Source of the DNA: Pseudofabraea citricarpa
Taxonomy: Eukaryota; Ascomycota; Leotiomycetes; Helotiales; Dermateaceae
NCBI GenBank assembly: GCA_029641185.1
Contig: JAPWGK010000036.1
Coordinates: 62,001-126,000, forward strand
Length of the DNA stretch: 64,000 bases
Direction of reading: 5' to 3'
The translations under genes and the position numbers were made by a program. The notes beneath the pieces were generated by a model, which worked only from the letters and a program-made list of their open reading frames with translations, was not told the origin of the DNA and ran no database searches. Below are positions 33,601 through 46,878 of the stretch, piece by piece (position 1 is the stretch's first letter; the number at the start of each line of letters is the position of its first letter).

Positions 33601-36600
33601 CCGAGGAGTGAGGATTTCGTCACTCTCGTCAAGTATCTGCAATGACAAACCGTCAGCAAAAGGAAAACAAGTAGAACCCACCGAAATCATAGATAATTAT
33701 AAAGAGGTGACAAAGTCGGGCAAAATATTGGAGATTGACGGTGTCCAGGGAGAACTGTTAGTACGTGGTGGGTGACATTGACTTACATCGCGACTGTTCT
33801 TGTCGAGCCAGCGTTGCGTCTCGATCATGATCCTACCAACTTCTGGTTTGGCGGACAAGCTCTGATCCAAACCCATAAGTTCAAATGATAGAATGTGTTC
33901 GGGCTGTATCAGTAACACTCCTCCACAGTCTTTGCATTCTTCGTATAATTTTCGGAATTGTTGAGCATCTCTGGAATTCAATTCAAGAGACCGAGAGATT
34001 GGTAGGTAGAAAACACGTCTATCTAGCATACCACCTAATTTCTGGAGAAGGATATTGAACATTTGCTTGGAAAGAGGCCGCAACACGATAATTCGAACAA
34101 GCATCGTCCCGTCGGCAAGTGTAGCGGCTGTTGCAGGAACAATGACTGAAGACTGTTGTAAATTAGCATCTACACCCTGGCAGAAATCACTGGCTCAAAC
34201 CTATGTCGGAAAACGTACCTTTCCCAGGCCCATATTAAGCTGCATTAAGGAATTGCTACCAGAAGAAGGCCTGACCATTTGCTGAGCTATCTGAGATTGC
34301 TCATTTCGCATAAGGATGTTATTTTCAATCTCTAAAAGAAGCCAGTCTGGGTGTTGTGCAGGTTGCCAATCTCGATGACCTTCGTTCAATAGCTCTGCAC
34401 GTAAATCGTTCAAGTTTTCAACACTTGCAAGTAAGCGCTCAGAACGTTGATATGCCGTGATTGCTAGACCATAGGAAATGAAGCATGTCTTCCATACTGT
34501 AGGCAGAGATGAGATCTGGCTTCTTGAAAGTTGAGAAAGAAGAATCTTTGGGGACGCTCGCGGTAGCAGATGTGCCTTTCGAGCAATTTCCTGGACATAT
34601 GTAGAGTTGCTTGGCGAGTATATCGATTGAATTATAGATGCATAAGCCCTTTCAAGATACGAGCGACAGCTCTCCGTATATGCTACAAGGCGACTCTTGT
34701 CACGCTTTATGTTAAATTCAAATTCAGAAGAATCCTCTCCGCGAAGTGCATCTATGCTGCCGTGCAGATCGCAAAGGAACTGCTGCTCGTAACCTTCCAG
34801 AGCCTCATCCGAAAACTCTTCGACGAGCATCTCAATTTTAGAGTGGTCTTTTGTTTGAGAAAAAGTGCAAGTAGTTTCAAGAACTAAGCTATCGGGTTGT
34901 TCAAGAAGTGGAGGAGAATGTTGAAGAAGATCTGTAAACGTTAAAAAGCATGGCATGCTCGACGTATACCCATCTAGCGCTGTGTCGAAAGAGTATAAGG
35001 TGAGACTCAAATTATCAGTGGACAGCCTTGAAAGGCCAGCTTGTAGTGATCTGATATCTACAAAGAAAGCAAACGATAAGCAATTTTCCATAAATAAAAA
35101 CTTTCCAATTTTAACTTCTTATCCAGAATCGAAGATAAAATAGAAGGGCAAACTTAGAGTGATCCCGAAATTTGAGATTTCTATGCCAATGTTCAAAGTA
35201 ACCTGCTGCCTCCTGGGCTGCTTTGGTTACTTCGATGTAAGCGTTGCACCTACCACCATCAAAGGTTGCAGGCAGGTTCATTGGAGAAGGCCATTGATTC
35301 AAAAGGTGGTCAACACAAGCTTTGATACAATTTTCAACCTCCTCGTTAAACGCCTTCCGTCGACGCTCTTCCAGATCCACTTCAGATTCTCCGTCATTCA
35401 GCTCGGGTAAACTGCTCTCCTGACTTTCCTCGAAGGAACGGACATGATTGTTGAAAATTGAATCAAGCTGAGACCGAACTGGTGCGTAGCCCTTGGATAA
35501 TTCAGCCGCAGTCCAATCTGGAACATGGACATATTGTAGATCTCTTGCTGTAGCAAGAGCCAGAAGTGTCGCAGGAAGACCATCAGTGGAATTAGCTGAG
35601 TATGCTAGGGTCGAAATAAAAAGCATGAGCTTGTATTTGTCTTTTGCTTCTATGCTCCGAGAAAGACGTTTGTGTAGCGCACACCAGTTTTTCTCTAGCC
35701 AAGACGAGGCGGAAGTAAGCCATAAACTATTAAATCCAATGTCAGACTCAAGCGGCGAGTTACTTCCTGGAACTGATGTCCAGTATTTTGTTAGATCGGA
35801 CAAGTTTAGAGGGTTTCTGAGGTGGGATGACCATCCATCGACAAGTCTTGTCATATGACAGGCTTTAGACTCCCTAGTCAGATTTGGATGGTCTCGAGAT
35901 TCATACTTACTGTCCTTCTTTGTGGTAAAATCCTCGGCGCCAAATTGATGAACTCGAAATGTAGAGTTTCTAAGTAATGCTTTCTCGAGGAGGGCTGGTG
36001 GTGATCTGGGATTTGATACTGGGAGTTCTTGGTCTCGCTCTTTGAACATGACAAGTTCTTTTGCCCAAGAAAATATCTGGTCTACAAATCTCGAGAAGTG
36101 CTCGTGCTGAGATAATTGAGGAATGTTTGCCCAATCTACTGATTGCATGATAGTTTTGCCAGGTGGGTAATAATCTCGGGATGGTGCCAGATTCTTGATG
36201 TTTTCAAGCATTGCAAACTCCTCTGGGTTTAATTCCAGAAAAGAAAACGACAGGGCAGCTTTTAGTCCACTAAGAGCCTCTTCTGTGCCGGTTCTTCCTG
36301 TCAGATGGTCTGGCAAGCAGAAGGATGTGAGAGCATGAAGATACAATCTGAAAAAATGACCTAACAGGTCTCGATTGTCAACTAATTGACCGAGGCGAGT
36401 GTCAACCAAGTATTTATGGTACGTAAGAGACCCATGCGTAGCTTTTTTAATTCTGACTTTCACATGATCTTCAGTCATTACCAAGTCTGCATTCCCGTAT
36501 GGTACGAGAACGATACGTGATTCGTTGACAGGATCACAAAGAACGAGTTTATCAAGGAGTCCTGTCAGCGAACCAAAGGTCTGATTCCCATCTACAACCA

Positions 36601-39600
36601 TGCCTCGAAATTGTTTGGACTGGAGCAGTTGGCTGTCTCTCGGAACAAAAAAGTCTAGATTGAAACGAGGAAGACGTATCTCAAGAATGCCCGTTTCGGG
36701 TGCAAAAGAGACGTGCATATTTTTCGTGTCATCCATAGGTCGAAAGATTGATGAGATAACATCCATCGTAGGGCTGAGCATATCCACTAACTGTTGTTTG
36801 CCTTGTACGAGAAGCACTTTCTCGTGGTTCACTGGTGCCGACGTGTGCCAGTTGCTTCCAGATGGTGTCCATATTTGTGACAAAGGTCGCCACTCAATTA
36901 TTTCAGTTGTAACGTCAAGCCAATGAACATAATCGGAGATGAACTTTCCCGGAAAGTCACCAGCAAGAACCGAAGTTGGGATTATCTCGCAGACCTGTTC
37001 ACCTTTGCGTGCACGGACTATAAGTTTGCCATCATACATAGCAAAATGTACCTGCAATAAATTTACATGATTAGCAATCCTGAAATATACAAAATAGCCT
37101 TTGGTAAACTGCTAGGTGTCGACCTTGAACAATAAGACCAATACTACTAAATAGAGCACCAAGAAAGCATGAATGCAAAAAAAGAAAAGTTGTTTATTTA
37201 CCTGCCAACCCTCAATTTCATGACTCGCTTGGAATAGCATGCCGTTCATGTTGGACGGAAGGACATCCAATACTTTCTGGGCTTGATATTAGCTGGAGGA
37301 AAGACTACAACAAAAGGATTATAGGAGTATATACTTCTCCAAAGATCCGGCGATACAGTTCATGAGTCTCATAGTCACTTGACAATCTTGCAAGAGGGCG
37401 CCCCATCACAAGGAGGGTGCCATCTAATACATTAAAGTGAATCTCGGCTGAGGAGAATCGTCCATTTTCAGCAGTCTTAGTCATTAGCCAGCGCTCATTT
37501 GGTGTGGGTAATGCGATCCAAGGCTGCGTACTGGGTCTATAACCTGCCCAGAGATATTGTATAGTGGAATCTAGGCCGTTTCGTTCCCTCAAGATACCTT
37601 GACGCAATAAAGGCTCGATAAGATGAGCTGTTCGAGCTTGGCGGCGCAATAGTTTTTGGAGATATTGTGGCAAGCTAGTGGTTCCCGAGGGACATCGATC
37701 ATGAATAATGACCATGCATTGGGTCAAAGCTATGATGTTCTCTTGCATTTCTAGGCACCTAGCAAGATGGTGACGATCGATTTCAAAGGTGCCATGACAT
37801 GTCAGAGAAAGTTCTAGAACTCGGTCATTGAGCAATGCCAGCTCTTTTTCGTTCTTGGTGTCGTGTAAAAGCTGGAGGATCTCAGATAGCCACTTATATG
37901 TAACTTGACGAGCCCTGTTGAGGAATGTTAAGCAGACCAGCTGTAATTTCTCGTGCGGTGACATAGAAAGCACCCGAGTTGCTAAACTGATCAATATACG
38001 AGCAGTGCGAGCACCTTGCCAGTTCATTTCTGTGCTTGTCAAAGTTCGCTCGATCTCTCCAAGCAAGCAGGATCCAAATTCCAACTCTTCTAGATCGAGA
38101 TGTGCTTGCCGATATAATCTGCTCTGTCCAAGCTGACCGACCTCCCAAGCTGCTTGTGAAATTAAGAGTGCCGTTTCTTCATTGCCAAGATTGAGAACAC
38201 CAGAAGCAAGCTCGCGGGCAATGTTTCGCCATTGCAAGCCGTCTCCAGCCCTCAGTGTACCGAAAGCATAATACTCATGGAAGTTAAAGGCATCCGGGCA
38301 CTGGTTCTGCTTTGCAATTACTTCATTCGATGTATGATCTGTGCCAGTGACAGCATATTGAAGTGTTGAAATCGGTCCTGGAGGCAACTTGAAGGTGCAC
38401 TTCTGTTTGATGTTGTAGTGATTAAGAAAATCTTTCGATTTGCGCTTGTTGTCTGAATCGTACATGGAATACTGCAAAGCGTGACTAACACAACATTGTT
38501 CAACCAGTAAAACTTTCTGGTGGTAGTAATGCGAATCACGCCAAGATTTGATTGTTGAGCAAGGCTCGAGTCTTTTGGAAACTCCATCCTTAAAACCAGA
38601 TAACCCATCGAAACGTTGAAGTGGATAGACTACATTGTTTTTTACCAATTCTTGTTTTGGCGAACAGACTTCAACTAGAATATGGTAAGTTAAATCACGC
38701 CATTGCGAGATTATCATAGGTACAGAGAGTTCGAAAACAGCAGATTTTGCCTCGAGGCTGTTTTCATCAAGAGGTTCGCCAGGTAGTGGCCATTCGTGCA
38801 CATCGATCGAGATGGCTTGGGCTTCGGCAACAAGTACGCACTTTCGGCAGTAGCGTGGATTGTGATAGACTTCTTGGTGTCTACGGCGTCCGCGACCAAC
38901 CATCCTAGTAATGCTTGTGTGCTCAAGCTGAATTCGGAGAATTAGTCAGATGATCTCATGTTAATCAGAGCAGGGATTCATATCGGGACAAAAACCAAGT
39001 AGCACTTGGTGTATTAGGATATGGAGAGTGCTTATACATACATCATCGGACTGTTTCTGCTTGTCATTGCATTCCTTATATTTCTTAGCATACTCGGCCT
39101 TCTTCTTAGCACGTGCTTCTGTCGCTGCTGTCTCGATCTTCCGCTTTAATGTTTGATGATGCGAGGACTGGTTGAAGTAGCGCACCGGAAAACTAGAAGG
39201 GGTGTTCATTTCGGTGAAAATAGAAGGAAACCCTGGAATGGAGGCATTCTTTCGAGCGGAGAGATACTCCTCGATAGTAGCCAATCGTTCCATTTGCTGC
39301 TTCTTTGGCAAAAGCAGCGGCGCAAACAAGGTAGGTGGAAAACATGCATCATACTCTTTGAGGAGGGGCTCTTGAATAGTTGCAAATTTGTCGACGGCAA
39401 CCCATAGGTCGAGTATGGTAAGTAGCATAATGGAAATGTCCTCGGGATTCTCCTCGTACACGACACATGCCACACCCATGTATTTGTACACGAGCTCAAC
39501 CAATGATTTGAAATGGCCCTCAGATCCGAAATGGATTTCTACCCAAGAGTTGAGTTCTTCCTGTACCCAGGCCTCTACGTCAAGTAGGTGTAGGAAAGCA

Positions 39601-40891
39601 TTGGCATTTGCGTCGTCGAAAATTGAGACTGCTTGCTTCACAGAACAGTTCGCTATGTTGATACGTTGAATGCAAGAAGGCACGAACTTTGGATCCGCAG
39701 ATTCTAATCTGGTGCGTGCCTGGAGATTCGAGATGTAAGGTCGTAAAGCTGAAAGTGACAGTATAGTATCTTTCGTGAACGAGAGAGACGGTAAACGCAG
39801 TCCGGTAACAATAAGCCCTAGGCGGCCAGTTTCTTGATGAGTTTCCCATCGCTCGACAAGTTCTTCATGACAAGCATCCATAACCTGCTGCACGTTTTTC
39901 AGCCACGGAATGCTTTCTAACGGCTCTAGCTTAGCGATGCGCCGGGCAATCTTTGCCATCATTATAAATAAAAGCTCGCTGGGCAGTTTAGCTTCCAAAG
40001 CCACTCGCAAAATTTCCGACATGAAGAAAACCATAAAGGATTTGTAGGATGTGTTACGTTGACCATCGATCCTGCCTAGAAGGGTTGTTTGGAGGGTAAC
40101 TCGAAGTAGCAACCAGTCCGGAGATCTGCGCCATGGCTTCATACAGCTTCGCCATAGGACATCGTCTCTTGTTCGCTTGTGTATACGCTCGACCTCGACA
40201 GGACGACCAACACCTCGCAAGATCCCCATCAATAACTCAGTAACAAAGATCGGATCCGCAGACTGGCGTGATTCGATTGTAACCGACTTGCCACGCCTAC
40301 TCGTCGGGCAGGCTTGCTCAATGGGCTCCATGTCAAGTTTTTCAAGGAACCCCTCAAGGATCTCTTTGCGAAACGAAGTTTCCGTGACACGGTTTGCGTT
40401 GACTGCAATAGCAGGTCCCGGAAATGTTCGGATAAGGCGACCCTTACAGCCAGTCACAGCATCTGTGGTAGCTAACAATTCAAACGATTCGAAAATAAAT
40501 TCGTTGTGTGCTTTTCGGATGATCAAGCCAGCGTTTTGGGCATGGATATGAAATGCCAGAAGCTCTGTCAGATATAGGTTAGTAAAGTCATAGCATGGAG
40601 GTTGTGGATTCTCGAGCATATGTAACGAGGTCAGTCGACCAGTAACGAACCTTCAGGATCCATCGTTTCCAGATTGCTCATGGTTTGTTGTATACTTTGC
40701 GCCGTTAACATGATGTTACACATCTTCGACAAGCGATGGAAACGTCGATCGCTTGGTGCAAAAGCTGCGAAGGATTTAAGGGCTTCATGACAGGCGCCGA
40801 TAAGCTTTCTCGCCTTGCTGCGCGTATAGTCGTCTTCCTGAGGGAGCTTGGGAGGCAAAAACACATGGTTAATGACATAGTTTAGATCCAT
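30677..40891 (-). CDS. Giant DUF6606/DUF3638/DUF3645-type protein
   Basis: Eleven exons: 40651-40891, 39042-40564, 37335-38927, 37202-37276, 35116-37051, 34219-35057, 33787-34152, 33340-33636, 32996-33287, 32028-32939 and 30677-31974. The phases close to 3123 residues, the usual size of this fungal family. The N-terminus (MDLNYVINHVFLPPKLPQ) is the DUF6606 type. The C-terminal third has DUF3638/DUF3645 features like a helicase ATPase: QLNMGLGKSSVIVP (about 2062-2075), LRPLSKQMF, LDESDE (about 2193-2198), FLDEAHTRGTDLKLP (about 2655) and QACMRMRKLGKGQS. A Glu/Gln-rich segment lies near the C-terminal end. Biochemical function is unknown to me; some automatic annotation calls such proteins ubiquitin hydrolases, which nothing here confirms. 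Least certain is the exon 5/6 junction (intron 35058-35115, weak GTTAAA donor). Confidence 0.85.
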
Positions 40892-43523
40892 GCTGTGTGG
40901 GTACAAGGTCTCCCAGGAAGGAAGATCTCGAGAAGATGAGAGTCAAGTACTTGCAAAGTGCGAAGCAGCAGATCCAGATTCTTTGAGGGTTGGTTTGTGT
41001 GGTGTTGATGATGATGGAGTGATGTGGATTGGGAGGAGATATTGAAAGGCTTGAGATCAGTGAACGCGTAGCGTATTTCTTGCCAAAACAGCTCGCTTGC
41101 AAGTAGAATATCGGAGAAGGTAGGAGACCTATCTTAGGGGTCCATGGAATTGTGTATCAGGGCAACTCTTTGTTGATTATTGGGGAGAAAGAAGACGAAG
41201 CGCGTATGTGAGAAGAAACGTTTGGTATGGTGTGGTTTTTGACTGCTAAGTGAATAAAAGGGAACCGGCCTTTTCCCTCGTCCTTGGATTAACAGACACT
41301 CTGTACGCGAGCGACTGAAACTCATAACACCAGCAGCTTAACCTACCATATCCTGCTTAAGATGGCACCAGTCTTCTGCTACACTAATGCCATCACTTAA
41401 GGTGTAGGCCATAAAGCAATGCTCAACCTCCGAAGCCCGTTCCGAAGATGTTTGACAATGCGCTGTAGAGGAAAGAGACCAAGGCAATTAGTGCCTCTCA
41501 AGTGAGAAAATCCGCACCTAGAGCATATACAGCCACCTTAAATGCGGGCAGCGTGCTAAGCATGTGATATTATGAGATACTGTCAGGCTCTAGACCATGA
41601 TACAGAAGACACGCAGGAGAGTTTCATAAGAGGTAGAAAAATTTCAAAATCGACATACCCTAGCCGGACATACTATGGCCACCGACTGCGAGAGATCCGT
41701 GACAAGACTCCAAGCCATGTTTGTTCCACAGCTACCATGAGCACCTCAAGCTATCCATTGCGGAGGCGTGGTTCGATGGCTCCATGACAGGGAGACAGGG
41801 AGGTCGATAATAAAAGGGTAACAGAGGGAGAACAACTCAGAGAGCTCAACGAGACAAAGGGCAAAACCGGAAGCATAAGCCTAGTAGACTGCGATAACAT
41901 GATCGCTAAGTAAGGCCAAGAGGCCTCTTTGAGAGCAGGCCTAAAGAGCCTGAGACTAATATGTAAGAGGTCCTGAATAACCTGTAGCACAAGTAGGAGG
42001 AGCTGGAACGTAAAGGGGGGCGAAATTTAGCAATTAAGACAGCTCCCGGATACAAATGAGATTGCTGGTTCTGATGCGCAGCAGACAAAACAAGTCTTCC
42101 TATTGAAGACCGAGACATGCACCTACTAGGTACCTAGCCCCAAATACCGTGCAAACCGAAGCGACATACAATCATAGGTTCGTTCCAAACTTACGAACAT
42201 CCACCTCAGTATCAACACGCACAATCAAATATCCACGGGATTTATTACCAGTAATGAAGCATACATCGCTCAAGCAAGCCCTCGCGGTACAAGGCAAATC
42301 ATTCGAGCTAAGCCGGCAGTATGCAGAGTTGCAAATTCATTCGGCCATGTTGATTCGTCTCGCCTCACCTCAAAGGCTTCGGTCAATCTTGGTCTTCTGT
42401 CCGGCCTTTGCAAATTACAACTATACGCTGGCGAATTGAAATTAAAAATTGGCCAAGGCTGTGAGAGATCTGGGGACGAAAGATTTCATCTTAAAGGTCT
42501 CGATCGCGGATAACGACTGGCACAAGAACAGGGGGGTTGGTGACACCATAGAGCTGGATGCAATGACGGCCAGGGTATTCATGATAGATGAGTAATATAG
42601 ATTTCGTGTGCCTTCCATTCGAAGGTATCCATCAACATAACTTTGGAACCACAGAAGCGATAGGGATCTTGGAATATGTCGATGGATCCCGAATTTCTAC
42701 TACCATGTAGATAATGCCCTTTATCCTAGATATCTCCCATATTTCTATCCATAAACCTCAGTGATCGATACCCCATTCGGCTCAGAGTAAACCCTGAGCT
42801 GAAATTGTGATCTGGGGACACCCAGAAATGTGGAGAAGTGGTTTTGATATATGAAGTCTTCGAATCATTCCTCAAAATCTTGTATCGCTGCAGAGTAAAT
42901 GCTTCGAGCAATGTCAGTACTGTCGAAAGTTTGACGTTCAATATTCGAGGCTGCAGATAAGACGAAATAAAGCTGTCCCTCTGTCTATATTGTTCTGATG
43001 TTGATCTCTGCTACATTTTCTTCGAAAGTTGTTCCTCCATAGGATGATAAATGGCGCTCCGTAGGGTAACTTCAGTCCCCTTCCTGTGTCATCTTTCTCC
43101 TACTATTCTGAAGTAGCAATATCCCTGAAAGCCTCATGTTTGATAGAGAATATCCCAGGTTATGTCCTCCCGCTAGTCCAACACAGTACTTAGGCCTGGC
43201 ATTTCCTTGTTGGTGGTACCAAAAGTGTTGCTCTTTTTTAGCTGCGATCGGAAATAGCTGTCAGAATATTGTCGTTTGATTTGTGCCAATACCGTAGACT
43301 AGACATTGCTCATGGCAGATTGGATCGCAGGCTTCGATGTCGAGTATTCGCGTCTCATAACCTTTGACTCGTCATGATATGTTGTCGTGTCGTCAGGATT
43401 GGTTTTGCCATCGTTTCCCAAATAGGTTAGAACATACACAAAATTATGTACATTATGCACAGGAGGCATGTGTTTTATGACAGGAGCAACTTGTGAGGTT
43501 AGCAAACGCACCACACAACAGAG
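40892..43523. other. Long gene-free interval
   Basis: 2.6 kb between the divergent giant gene and TRAPPC12. The first few hundred bases should hold the giant gene's promoter. Short open frames lack support, except for a possible decayed frame at 42149-42595 (listed separately). AT-balanced and not RIP-like. Confidence 0.5.
42149..42595 (+). pseudogene. Possible decayed coding fragment, unidentified
   Basis: One frame is open over about 447 bases except for two stops close together (TGA and TAA at about 42437-42445). The second half (VRDLGTKDF, IADNDWHKNRG, TIELDAMTAR) has the look of protein-coding sequence, but I do not recognise a family. An intron over the stops is also possible. No convincing start. 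Weak support. Confidence 0.25.
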
Positions 43524-45206
43524 ATGGAGAGTTCATCGGGAGATGCGGCATCTAAGAGGCATATTAGACATGGTTCTTCAGGCAGAGGTAAGTTTAGAAG
43601 AAGATTTTCGTGCTCGGATCTCAGCAGTGGAAAACCAAGCTCATCGTGCTTACAATGTCACGGGACGAGAGCTGCTACTCAAGAACGACTTGTCCTTTGT
43701 TTTAGCTCTTGTGTATCTGTATTCCCTTTCCATTTGCCTCTTTACGTCATTGAATCTCTAGTGGACCTTCTAATCTCCTGCAGCGTCGGCAATTCGGCGG
43801 AACACGCGTGGACCTTTAGATATGACTGAGTATATCCTCCTCTAACCCTTTACCAACACCTTACTAACACGATCTAGATCAGCAGCCAATCCACTCTCCC
43901 CTCTAAACCCATCAACATCTCAGCTTCTATCGCCCCGCCTCCAGTCGCCACGTGTCCAATCTCCAGGGGCACGTAGTGCGGGACGAGGTGCAGGGCGAAG
44001 CCCTGGCTTACCACCGTCATCATTGATGCCAACGACAAAGGATTTCTCTCATCTACTCCGTCCAGAAATATATCATCCTCTACCTCATTTGGATATCCCA
44101 CAGGCCTTCCGAAGCTCTCCTCATCAACCAGAAGCCTCAACACCATTAGAGACGCTATTAGCCAGTGGTCATTTCAGATCCGCCGCTATCGCGGCCGCTT
44201 CACTACTGACATCAAATGCACCGTCCATCTCGCCAACTGACCACGAACAGATATTTTCTCTGCTCTATACCCGGCTATCATGTTTGATGCTTAGTGGAAA
44301 CACCTCTTTCGCTGCACAAGAAGTTCTCGCCCTGGAAGATCTGAACAGTGCTTATTACCGCTCTGATATGAATGGTGCTCATCTGGTACCATGGGAACTC
44401 CGTGTACTTGCTGTAAGGCTACAGGGAATGGGATTCAATGATGCAAGACGTGGCGTGATGGGATATTATGACTTGGGAAGGGAAGCACGTACAACCCTCT
44501 CAAAACTGAAGTTGAAGCTCCGTGCCACATCAATAGAGAACGAGCAAACCACTTTCAAACACGAAATCAAACAATGGGAAGCCCGCCTAGCAGATTTAGG
44601 AATTCGCGTCGCTAGTGCTCTGATTGAGATGGAAGATCTCGAAGGCGCTGCCTACTTTATGAAATCTCTCGAACCCACTCCAACTATCACGTTCCAGAAA
44701 GCTTTACTGTGGCTATGCCTTGGTGATATCGAGGCTGCCAGAATTACTATATCTTCCCATAAAGAACAGCAGCCCACAACAAAACAAGATAACACCATTC
44801 AGGCGTTAGCTTGTATGGCAGAAGGGGATTATGAAACCGCTGTGGGTAAATGGGAGGATTTAGTTGGTGGATCTTCTGAGGATCAAAACGCAGAAGAAGA
44901 GCAGGCAATGTGCCGACAAAACATGGCTGTTACATTGATATATCTCGGGAGGATGGATGAGGTATACTTCTCTATTTGCTTTTCTGGAGCACCAAAGCTA
45001 ACAAAACACAGGCAAAAAAGATGCTCGAGAAAGAAATAGATGATGGCTTTGCATTTCATGCTCTAACATTCAACTTATCGACAGTATATGAATTATGTAC
45101 CGAGCGATCAAGGAGCTTAAAGATAGATCTTTCTGGAAAGGTAGCTGCAAGAGAACAGATTAAGAACGAAGGATGGGAAAAGGTGAACCTGGACTTTAAG
45201 CTGTAG
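43524..45206 (+). CDS. TRAPPC12/TTC15-like TPR protein
   Basis: Four exons (43524-43587, 43784-43829, 43878-44961 and 45012-45206; introns of 196, 48 and 50 nt), 462 residues. The N-terminus is a Ser/Pro-rich disordered part (GPLDMTES, repeated QSP/SPR motifs). From about residue 100 comes a helical TPR-like array (HFRSAAIAAASLLTS, LFSLLYTRLSCLMLSG-like helices, ALLWLCLGDIEAA, ACMAEGDYETAVGKWEDL, MAVTLIYLGRMDEAKKMLEKE). The pattern fits TRAPPC12 (formerly TTC15), a subunit of a TRAPP tethering complex at ER-Golgi and in autophagy. The exon 1/2 junction rests on phase and a good TGCAG acceptor; the other junctions have clear CTAAC branch points. It is convergent with GAL1 (104 bp apart). Confidence 0.85.
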
Positions 45207-45310
45207 TTGCGGGTCCTCGGAATGATCAAGAGGTTCGTCTCTTGAAAAAGATATGTACTTGTAAAATACATCGTATCTACAAACATATTCATTGAAACTT
45301 CATCTCCGAT

Positions 45311-46878
45311 CTAGAGCACAGTCCCATCTTCGACGACATAAACGGCACTCCCACTACCAGGCTTACTAACCACAACAGCACTCTCCTTCTGGTCAGCTGT
45401 CAACTCCATCTTGGAGTAATATTCCTTCTCCCAGGCAGCCTTGACAGCATCGACTTTGTCACTTGGGACCAAGTGTACAGAACAGCCTCCCCATCCAGCA
45501 CCCGTCAGACGACTACCATAACTTCCTGCCTTGCGAGCAATCTTGCATAATTCATCAATCTCAGGACAACTACACTCATAAATATCTCTGCACGAATCCT
45601 GGGTTGCGTTCATGAGGTCTCCAAGAGATTGGTTAACCTCTTTGCCCGTTTCGAGTAAAGAGAGGAATTGAAGGACGCGCAGAGCCTCGGAGAAAACGTG
45701 TAGGGCGCGTTGACGTAACTTGAAGTGTGAGGCTCTTACGGGAAAGGTAGATGTATAGCGCTCGTTGAGATCATCTACAGATATTCCAATTACTGAGCTG
45801 ATCTCTTCACGAGTATAACCTTCTTCTTTTATCAGCGTCTTTTTAGTTAGTGCGATCAGCTCGGTAAGTTGATCATCGAAAGATTTGCTGGTCTCGCCGA
45901 AATATATATTATGGAAACCCCGGAGAGAGACACCCAGTGGTCCAGAATCCGCTGGAAGAGACTTAGACGGCGTCAGCTCCGCAGCCAGATATGCAGCTGC
46001 AAGTGAGCATTCAACAACTCGAAGATTATAGCAGACTGGTCCAGTAACATGCTTATCGGCTGCAACAAAGGATTGAGCAATGACAAAAGAGAGCTCTGGA
46101 GTTGTTTTTGGGAAGAAAACTGGTCTTGCGGTTAAGGAAGGCAGAAATGAAACAAAGAGTGCTGAACCACGAATCGAGAGGACAGAGGCAGATTGGTCCA
46201 TGCTAAGAACTTAGTAATATACTCTCGCGGGAAGAATGCACAAACTCACCCGCCCGAGTTAACACCAACAGCTCGCTCACTCACAATGGCCAATTCAGTT
46301 AACTGCGTCTTGTCTACCTCGGTCTCGCCATTTGCGTATAATACGGCCAAAGCACTGGCACTGACAAAGGCAGCACTAGAACTCAGTCCACCACCAGCAG
46401 GAACCGTTCCATCCATCAACACCTCCATATTATTTGGCTTCCAGTCCTTGCCATATTTCTTGCGCAGGATCTCTAGTGCACCCCTCAAACCACTCTTGAA
46501 GTAATTGGTCCACTCATGAACCTTGGAATCTATCTCGACCTCTCCAAAAGGAATATCAAACTCGTGGGAAGGGAATTTCGAGGATTGGACGTTCGATACA
46601 CGGATTCTAAAGGTCGACTCAGACATCGAAGGGGAGGAGGAGGTTGCAAGAAGAGCATCGGCCGTGATGGCCATAGGCAACACAGAGTACAGCGAGTAAT
46701 CAATGTGTTCGCCAATAATGTTTACTCTGCCTGGCGAGCGGGCGACAAATTGCGCGCCGTGTCCATAGTTGATCTTGAACTGGGATAGTAGATGCTGCCA
46801 TCGTTGACCTTGGACCCCAAGCGCATCTTCGGTATAGACATCAGACAATGCCTTTGCAACTGGGACGACTCCTGCCAT
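45311..46878 (-). CDS. GAL1: Galactokinase
   Basis: Two exons (46250-46878 and 45311-46202; 47-nt intron with ACTAAG-like branch), 506 residues. It phosphorylates galactose at C1, the first committed step of the Leloir pathway. GHMP kinase motifs are clear: galactokinase signature GRVNIIGEHIDYS (50-62), ATP loop GGGLSSSAA (162-170) and motif 3 GSRLTGAGWGGC near the C-terminus. Its length is normal for fungal Gal1. It is not next to GAL7 or GAL10 here, as is usual in filamentous fungi. Confidence 0.96.
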
